64,000 nt of DNA from Streptomyces sp. Ag109_O5-10 (GTDB lineage: Bacteria > Actinomycetota > Actinomycetes > Streptomycetales > Streptomycetaceae). Location: assembly GCF_900105755.1 (NCBI RefSeq), contig NZ_FNTQ01000001.1:3348001-3412000 (forward strand), written 5' to 3'. The position numbers were made by a program, and so were the translations under genes. The stretch's first letter is position 1, and each line of letters starts with the position of its first letter. Under the pieces are notes generated by a model, which had not been told where the DNA came from, made no database searches, and saw only the letters and a list, made by a program, of their open reading frames with translations. Below, in pieces: positions 58,710 to 64,000 of the stretch.

Positions 58710-59654
58710 CTAGACGTCGATGCGGCTCAGGCGGCGGATGAGGACGAACCCGATGACGTACAGCCCGAAGGCGACGACCACGGCCGCCTGGCCGAGGCCG
58801 GTGCCCGTCATGCGTGCCAGGGTGCCGTCCTTGACCCCGTTCATCAGGAACAGGGCGCCGACGCCGAGGACCGGGACGGCGTACGACGTCATCGTGACCT
58901 GGGAGAGCTGGGTGCGGATCTCGCGGCGGGTCTCCTTGCGCTCCTCCAGGGTCTCGGTGAGGTTGCGCAGCGCGGAGACGACCTGGCCGCCGGCCCGGTT
59001 GGAGAGGACCAGCGTGGTGACGAGGACGACCAGTTCGCGGGAGGGGAGCCGGTCGGCCAGCTCGCCGAGCGCGTCGTCCATGGAATGCCCGATCGCCAGC
59101 TGGTCGGCGACCTTGCCGAGTTCCTCGCCGGCCGGGGCCTCCAGCTCCTCCGCGGCCATGCCGATCGCGGTGCGCAGGGCGAGACCGGCGTGGGTGGCGT
59201 TGGCCAGGATGCGGGCCAGTTCGGGGAGCTGGCCGATGAACCGCTCGATGCGCTTCTGCCGTTGCCAGTTGAGGAACTGGACGGCGGCGAAGACGCCGAG
59301 CAGGCCGGCGATCGGGCCGAAGAAGGGGGCGAGGGCGGCCTGGCCGACGAGCCAGAGGGCCACGACGGCGGCGAGCAGGTAGACGAGGAACTCGCCGGGC
59401 GTCACGTCCAGGCCCGTCGCCGCCAGCCGGAGTTCCAGGCGGCGGCCGAGTGACGTGCCGCGCAGGCGGCGGTCCAGGTTGCGGAACCGGCGCCGGCGGC
59501 CGGTGAGCGGGGCCTGGCCGGTGTAGGAGAGACGGTCCACCAGGGCGGCGCGCTGGGCCCGCCCGGAGGCGTAGGTGTGCAGGCCCACCACGGCCAGCAG
59601 GCAGGCCAGCAGGGTGATGCCGGTGGTGAGGGTGACGAGGTCGTGGAGGGACAT
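58710..59654 (-). CDS. tadB: Tad pilus inner-membrane platform protein TadB
   Basis: 314 residues. Starts with a hydrophobic segment, then the GSPII_F domain (LPELARILANATHAGLALRT, TTLVLSNRAGGQVVSALRNL) and two C-terminal membrane helices. Lies just after cpaF. Confidence 0.92.
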   Translation of the reverse strand: MSLHDLVTLTTGITLLACLLAVVGLHTYASGRAQRAALVDRLSYTGQAPLTGRRRRFRNLDRRLRGTSLGRRLELRLAATGLDVTPGEFLVYLLAAVVALWLVGQAALAPFFGPIAGLLGVFAAVQFLNWQRQKRIERFIGQLPELARILANATHAGLALRTAIGMAAEELEAPAGEELGKVADQLAIGHSMDDALGELADRLPSRELVVLVTTLVLSNRAGGQVVSALRNLTETLEERKETRREIRTQLSQVTMTSYAVPVLGVGALFLMNGVKDGTLARMTGTGLGQAAVVVAFGLYVIGFVLIRRLSRIDV

Positions 59655-59661
59655 GGGCCGC

Positions 59662-60999
59662 CTACCGGGCTTCTCGGGTGGTGAGCTGGTCGAGGTGCTG
59701 GGCCACGCCGAAGGCCTGCGGGATGGGCTGGCTCGCCATGTAGAGGCGGTCGGCGGTGCGGCGCGGGAGCGGGAAGTACTGGAAGGCGCCGAAGACCCGC
59801 CCGTCGTGGGTCATGGGCTGGGCGTCGAAGCGGGCCACGGTCGCCAGCCGGTACGGCTCGCTGCCGTGGCTGTCGAGCATCGCGATCTCGGTGATCCGGC
59901 GGGCGCCGTCGGCGAACCGGGTCAGCTGGACGATGACCTCCACGGCGCTGTTGATCTGGTCGTGCAGGGCGACGAAGGGGACCTCGACGTCCGACATGGA
60001 GGACAGCGTCTGCAGCCGGGTGAGGGCGTCCTCGGCGCTGTTGGCGTGGACGGTGGCGAGCGAGCCGTCGTGGCCGGTGGACATGGCCTGGAGCATGTCC
60101 AGGGCCTCGCCGCCGCGGACCTCGCCGACCACGATCCGGTCGGGGCGCATCCGCAGGGAGTTGCGGACCAGGTCGCGGATGGTGACCTGGCCCTTTCCCT
60201 CGACGTTCGCCGGGCGGGACTCCAGGCGGACCACGTGGGTCTGCTGGAGCTGGAGTTCGGCGGAGTCCTCGATGGTGATGATGCGTTCGTGGGCCGGGAT
60301 CAGGCCGGACAGGGCGTTGAGGAGGGTGGTCTTCCCGGTGCCGGTGGCGCCGGAGACGATGATGTTGAACTTCGCCTGCACCAGGCCCGCCAGCAGGAAC
60401 ACCATGTGCTCGTCGAGCGAGCCGAAGCCGATCAGCTCCTGGAGGGTGAAGGAGCGCGGGAAGCGGCGGATGGTGAGGGTGGGGCCGGTCAGGGAGAGCG
60501 GCGGGATGATGACGTTGACGCGTTCGCCGGAGGGGAGGCGGGCGTCGACCATCGGGTTCGACTCGTCGACGCGGCGGTTGACCGTGGAGACGATGCGTTC
60601 GATGGTCTGCATCAGCTGGTCCGCAGAGACGAAGCGGAGCGGCAGCTGCTCGACGCGGCCGCCGCGTTCGACGAAGATCGCGTCCGGCCCGTTCACCATG
60701 ATCTCCGTGATCGAGGCGTCTTCGAGGAGCGGTTCCAGGATGCCGAGGCCGAGGGCCTCGTCGACGACGCGGCGGATCAGCTGGGAGCGTTCGACGGTCG
60801 ACAGGACCGGGCCTTCGCGGCTGATGATGTGGCCGAGGACGCGTTCGAGCCGGGCCCGGCGCTCGGCGGCGGCCAGCGCGCTCATCTCGGCGAGGTCGAT
60901 CTCCTCCAGGAGCTTGGCGCGGTAGGAGGAGACCAGGTGGCCGTCCTCGCCCCGGCTGCCTTGCTCCTCGGGGGAGTTGATGCGTGCCCGCAGGCTCAT
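59662..60999 (-). CDS. cpaF: Tad pilus ATPase CpaF/TadA
   Basis: 445 residues. Walker A GATGTGKTT, Walker B RIVVGEVRGGE, His box GSLATVHANSAEDAL. Drives pilus assembly. Full length. Confidence 0.96.
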   Translation of the reverse strand: MSLRARINSPEEQGSRGEDGHLVSSYRAKLLEEIDLAEMSALAAAERRARLERVLGHIISREGPVLSTVERSQLIRRVVDEALGLGILEPLLEDASITEIMVNGPDAIFVERGGRVEQLPLRFVSADQLMQTIERIVSTVNRRVDESNPMVDARLPSGERVNVIIPPLSLTGPTLTIRRFPRSFTLQELIGFGSLDEHMVFLLAGLVQAKFNIIVSGATGTGKTTLLNALSGLIPAHERIITIEDSAELQLQQTHVVRLESRPANVEGKGQVTIRDLVRNSLRMRPDRIVVGEVRGGEALDMLQAMSTGHDGSLATVHANSAEDALTRLQTLSSMSDVEVPFVALHDQINSAVEVIVQLTRFADGARRITEIAMLDSHGSEPYRLATVARFDAQPMTHDGRVFGAFQYFPLPRRTADRLYMASQPIPQAFGVAQHLDQLTTREAR

Positions 61000-61017
61000 G
61001 GTTGCCGTGCTCCTCGT

Positions 61018-61389
61018 TCAGTGGTCGACGGGCATCGTGGCGGACTTGGTGGCGTTGCCGAGGTCCCAGACGATCTTCGGGATGTGGACCGTGGCGGTGA
61101 CGGTGACCGAGTCGCCGCCGCCGGAGGTCGCGCAGCTCACGTCGATCCCGCTGCTGACGGCGGACGAGCAGGCGGCGCCGGCGTCCTGCCGCAGCGAGGC
61201 GGCGCGTGCCCCCGCCCGCGCCGCGGTACCGGCCTGCTCGGCGGCGTAGGCGACGGCGCCGAGCTGGATGCCGGCCAGGCCGACGATCAGGAGGATCGGG
61301 AGGAAGCCGAGGTACTCGACGGCGACCTGGCCGCGGTCGCGGGACCGCCGGCGGGGAGGACGTGGGTGACGGGGGTGACCGGGGTGCAT
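61018..61389 (-). CDS. TadE-like pseudopilin (short)
   Basis: 123 residues. Basic leader, then RGQVAVEYLGFLPILLIVGL with the cleavage-site Gly and Glu +5, then a small extracellular domain with two cysteines. Immediately upstream of cpaF in the operon. Confidence 0.88.
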   Translation of the reverse strand: MHPGHPRHPRPPRRRSRDRGQVAVEYLGFLPILLIVGLAGIQLGAVAYAAEQAGTAARAGARAASLRQDAGAACSSAVSSGIDVSCATSGGGDSVTVTATVHIPKIVWDLGNATKSATMPVDH

Positions 61390-61390
61390 G

Positions 61391-61948
61391 TCAGTTCTTC
61401 ACCTCCTCGACCGTGCCGGCGTGGCCGTGCACGGTGACGGGGAAGTCGATGGAGCCGGGGAAGAGGACCGGGACGCGCAGGGAGACGTCCGCGGTCACCG
61501 TGCCGGTGCCGCCGCAGTGGTCCACCGTGGCGCCGTCCCGCCAGGCGCCGGAGAGGTCCTCCAGCGCGGCGCGCTCGCAGACGCCGAAGCGTTCCCCGCG
61601 GGGGACGGCGGTGCCCGCCCGTACGCCCTCGTCGGCGGCGTTGCCCGCGAGGGTGAACGCGTAGCCGACCAGGACCGCCTGCCACATGAGCACGAGGGTG
61701 AGGATGATGACCGGGGTCATGCCGAGGAGTTCGATGGAGACCTGTCCGCGGTCGCGGAGGAAGGGGGCGCCGGGTCGTCGGCCGGGTGCGGCGCCGTCGT
61801 GGCTGGTCGCGCGGTTCCCCGCGCCCCTGAAAGCCGGGCGCCACCGTGAGCGCCCCTTCAGGGGCGCGGGGAACCGCGCGAGCAACCCCCACCGGGCCGC
61901 ACCCGGCCGACGACCCGACGGCCCCGAACCCGACCGACCGCGTCTCAC
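61391..61948 (-). CDS. TadE-like pseudopilin with a repeat-derived N-terminus
   Basis: 185 residues from a GTG overlapping the cpaE stop (GTGA). The pseudopilin motif DRGQVSIELLGMTPVIIL is at about residues 70-87, far later than usual, because ~60 residues (RRGRSGSGPSGRRPG ... HDGAAPGRRP) are encoded by a dispersed palindrome (61771-61917). A start at an internal codon would lose part of the motif. Function as above. Confidence 0.8.
   Translation of the reverse strand: MRRGRSGSGPSGRRPGAARWGLLARFPAPLKGRSRWRPAFRGAGNRATSHDGAAPGRRPGAPFLRDRGQVSIELLGMTPVIILTLVLMWQAVLVGYAFTLAGNAADEGVRAGTAVPRGERFGVCERAALEDLSGAWRDGATVDHCGGTGTVTADVSLRVPVLFPGSIDFPVTVHGHAGTVEEVKN
61771..61917. repeat. Long palindromic dispersed element inside a TadE-like gene
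   Basis: Outer arms CGGGTCGTCGGCCGGGTGCGGC-type, 22 bp, perfect (61771-61792 and 61896-61917). Inner arms of 24 bp (CGCGCGGTTCCCCGCGCCCC plus TGAA and its complement) are also perfect. With a partly matching 21-base link the whole is an almost continuous ~147-base hairpin. Confidence 0.85.
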
Positions 61949-63210
61949 GGCAGCTCCTTCCGGCGCCGGAACCCCACCGCCGCCCGCTCCCCGCCCCGGG
62001 CCCGGGTGCCGGACCGGCGTGGCGGCGGTGCCCCCTCCCCCGACCTGACCAGCCCCAGCTCCCCGGCCAGCCTCCAGATCGCCTGCTTCACCGTGCTCCG
62101 CGCGTCCAGTTCGTGCATGCGGCCCGCGTCCACCGCGCCCTGAAGTTCCTTGAAGTTGGCGGGGATCGGCGTCCCCGCCAGGGCGGTCCCGGTGATGCGG
62201 GCGATCAGCGCCGGCTGGATCTCCGTACCGCGCGTGTACCGGTTGACGACCACCGTCGTCTCCTCGGCCTTGCGGATCTGCAGCCGGTCCCACATCCGTA
62301 CCGTCCGTTTCGCGGCCCGTACGGCGACCACGTCCGGTGTGGTGACCAGGAGGGCGAGGTCGGCGGTCTCCACGGCCGCCGCGCCCGCCCCGCCGAGCTG
62401 GGCGCCGCAGTCGACGACCACCACCTCGTAACGGGAGCGCAGGGCGCTGAGGATCTGCCGGGCGGCGCGGTCGGTGACCTCCTCGCCGCGTTCGCCCTCG
62501 GCGGGCGCGAGGAGCAGGGCGAGCCCGGAGTCGTGACGGAAGACGGCCTCGGCCATGACCCGCGGGGAGATGTCGCCCACCGCGGCGAGGTCGGCGACCG
62601 AGCGGCGGAACTGGACGTCCAGGTAGGAGGCGACGTCCCCGGTCTGCAGGTCGAGGTCGACCAGGGCGGTGGAGTGCCCCGAGGCCTGCGCGGCGAGGGC
62701 GATCTGGACCGCGACGAGGGTGGCGCCGGTGCCGCCCTTCGCGCCGCTGACGGTGACGACGGTGCCGCCGACGCCGGCGAAGACGTCGGCGCCGTGGCCG
62801 AGATGGCGTCGTACGCCGGTGGACCACTGGGCGACGGCCTGGACGCGGCCGGCCAGCTCCTCGTAGCTCAGCGGGAGGCCGACCAGGCCGCGGGCGCCGG
62901 AGTCCATGGCGGCGGCGAACAGGCCGGGGCTGGTGTCGGTGGTGACCAGGACGACGCCCACGGCGGGGAAGCGCAGGGCGACCTCGCGGATCAGTTCCAG
63001 CGCCGGTACGGGTCCGATGCGTTCGTGGACGACGACGACCTCGGGGAGTTCGTCGACGGACTCGGCGGCGGACCGGGCGAGGGTGTCGACGAGCTGGGTG
63101 GAGTCGACGACGGGGGGCAGCGGTTCGGTGTCCGGGAGCTGGCTGAGCAGGGAGACCAGGGAGCGGACGGCGTCCGCGTCACCGACGGCGGGGAGGATCC
63201 TGATGGGCAT
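61945..63210 (-). CDS. cpaE: CpaE/TadZ pilus-localisation ATPase
   Basis: 421 residues. N-terminal receiver-like domain (~1-125) lacking an obvious phospho-Asp motif, then a ParA/MinD ATPase with SGAKGGTGATLVAV in place of KGGxGKT (Thr-Gly-Ala), and VVVDCGAQLGG. Places the pilus apparatus at the pole. The deviant Walker A is common for TadZ. Confidence 0.9.
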   Translation of the reverse strand: MPIRILPAVGDADAVRSLVSLLSQLPDTEPLPPVVDSTQLVDTLARSAAESVDELPEVVVVHERIGPVPALELIREVALRFPAVGVVLVTTDTSPGLFAAAMDSGARGLVGLPLSYEELAGRVQAVAQWSTGVRRHLGHGADVFAGVGGTVVTVSGAKGGTGATLVAVQIALAAQASGHSTALVDLDLQTGDVASYLDVQFRRSVADLAAVGDISPRVMAEAVFRHDSGLALLLAPAEGERGEEVTDRAARQILSALRSRYEVVVVDCGAQLGGAGAAAVETADLALLVTTPDVVAVRAAKRTVRMWDRLQIRKAEETTVVVNRYTRGTEIQPALIARITGTALAGTPIPANFKELQGAVDAGRMHELDARSTVKQAIWRLAGELGLVRSGEGAPPPRRSGTRARGGERAAVGFRRRKELP

Positions 63211-63222
63211 GGAGGGCGCCTC

Positions 63223-63927
63223 TCACTTGTCCGTCGCGAGTTCGTAGGTGCGGTCCTTGTCCGGCACGGTGGTCGTCGTACCGGGCGCGACCAGGGCGAG
63301 CCGGACCCGCTGGGCGAAGGACTCCGCGTAGGTGAGGCGCTGGGCGTCGAGCGTGGACAGCGCGAAGGTGATGGGGACGGCGTCGCTGGGCTGCGCGTTC
63401 CGGTTGTCCGGGTCCACGTAGCTGAGCTGGGCGCCGACGTCCAGGACCCGGGCGTCGGTCACGATGATCTTCGACTCGTCGGGGTCGCTCTGCCGCTTGC
63501 CCTCGAAGGTGGCGTAGACGTTGACCCGCGAGCCCGGGGTGATCTTGCCGGCCACCCCGGTGGCCGCGTCGATCATGATGGCGACCTCCTGCTCGCCCGG
63601 CTTCAGCTCGGGCTGGTCGACGATCATGTCGGTCTGGAGCAGCGAACCCTTCTTCAGCGTGGTGACCGCGATCTTGCCCTGGATCTGGCTGAGACTGGTG
63701 ACCGCGTTGGCGGACAGCCAGCGCTCGGGCAGCAAGACCTTCTTGAACTGGCTCGGGCTCAGCGCGGTGTACGGCGTGACGTCGGACCGGAGTTCGTACG
63801 CGGTGACCTTGGGGCCGACCTCGGACTTCGCGTTGTCGATGACCGAGAGCACGCCGGCGAACGCGGCGAGCGCGCAGATCACCGACAGGATCAGGAGTAT
63901 CACGCCGCGGCGCTGACGGGAGTTCAT
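63223..63927 (-). CDS. cpaB: Flp pilus assembly protein CpaB (SAF domain)
   Basis: 234 residues. One N-terminal membrane segment (VILLILSVICALAAFAGVL), then a SAF domain (residues ~40-105) and a C-terminal RcpC domain. First gene of the visible operon; further genes may lie to the right of the window. Confidence 0.92.
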   Translation of the reverse strand: MNSRQRRGVILLILSVICALAAFAGVLSVIDNAKSEVGPKVTAYELRSDVTPYTALSPSQFKKVLLPERWLSANAVTSLSQIQGKIAVTTLKKGSLLQTDMIVDQPELKPGEQEVAIMIDAATGVAGKITPGSRVNVYATFEGKRQSDPDESKIIVTDARVLDVGAQLSYVDPDNRNAQPSDAVPITFALSTLDAQRLTYAESFAQRVRLALVAPGTTTTVPDKDRTYELATDK

Positions 63928-64000
63928 GGACCGTGCGACCTCATCGGGGAAGCGGAAAGGAGTGGGGGAACCGAGCGATGGCGGGAGGTACGGGTCAGGC

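Noticed and set aside
57390..61437. Two plus-strand frames of over 600 codons
   Set aside because: Antisense to tadC, tadB and cpaF; no start signals or motifs.

Overview
This 64 kb window has about 72% G+C, strong third-position G/C bias, many GTG starts and frequent four-base ATGA/GTGA overlaps. With a WhiB-family protein, DUF1707, DUF4245, polyphosphate glucokinase and F420-type oxidoreductase genes, it points to a Streptomyces chromosome. No phage, insertion sequence, CRISPR array, tRNA or rRNA was recognised. The left and right edges cut through genes or operons.

Region 1 (1-14,000) is a SigK locus. It has the end of a large beta-propeller/ASH/FG-GAP surface protein, then the ECF sigma factor SigK with its zinc anti-sigma factor RskA, a membrane-anchored molybdopterin oxidoreductase, a fasciclin lipoprotein, and a five-gene minus-strand lipid-modification operon (FAD amine oxidase, DUF1365, two cyclopropane-synthase-like methyltransferases, DUF1295). 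I find the same bipartite element, CCAATCC-N16-CGGATT, in front of sigK, the oxidoreductase and the lipid operon. A fourth copy faces the other way next to the oxidoreductase promoter. This reads as one autoregulated SigK regulon and parallels the Mycobacterium tuberculosis sigK neighbourhood (Rv0444c-Rv0449c plus fasciclin proteins MPT70/MPT83). Two patches of decayed genes lie inside it: an HTH/membrane gene and a three-gene Asp23/Gls24 alkaline-shock operon with several frameshifts.

Region 2 (14,400-31,400) is conserved housekeeping: ychF, DUF6542, ppgK, ispH, xseA-xseB, a nitroreductase, DUF4245, glpX, a WhiB-like regulator, DUF1707, class I fumarase, a secreted peptide, class II fumarase (fumC), DUF402 and a GAF/SpoIIE phosphatase fused to an HATPase domain. 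A degenerate tandem repeat separates the two fumarase genes.

Region 3 (31,500-46,400) holds a class A penicillin-binding protein, an epimerase, a PadR-ABC-FtsX export operon, divergent oxyR/ahpC-ahpD, an AI-2E-type permease, a secreted lytic transglycosylase with a long structured leader, a PIN-PhoH ATPase and an isoprenyl diphosphate synthase.

Region 4 (46,400-53,000) is accessory: an orphan strong terminator with an A/T-rich patch (possible small RNA), a SAM methyltransferase, DinB, GNAT and LLM proteins, and a four-gene module with two WXG100-like proteins but no secretion machinery nearby.

Region 5 (53,100-64,000) is a Tad/Flp pilus locus on the minus strand: CpaB, CpaE/TadZ, two TadE-like pseudopilins, CpaF/TadA ATPase, TadB, TadC, a NarL-type two-component pair, Flp pilin, a TadG-like protein, a lipoprotein and an OmpA-domain protein. 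No prepilin peptidase is in view. A long palindromic dispersed repeat has been built into the N-terminal coding part of one TadE gene.
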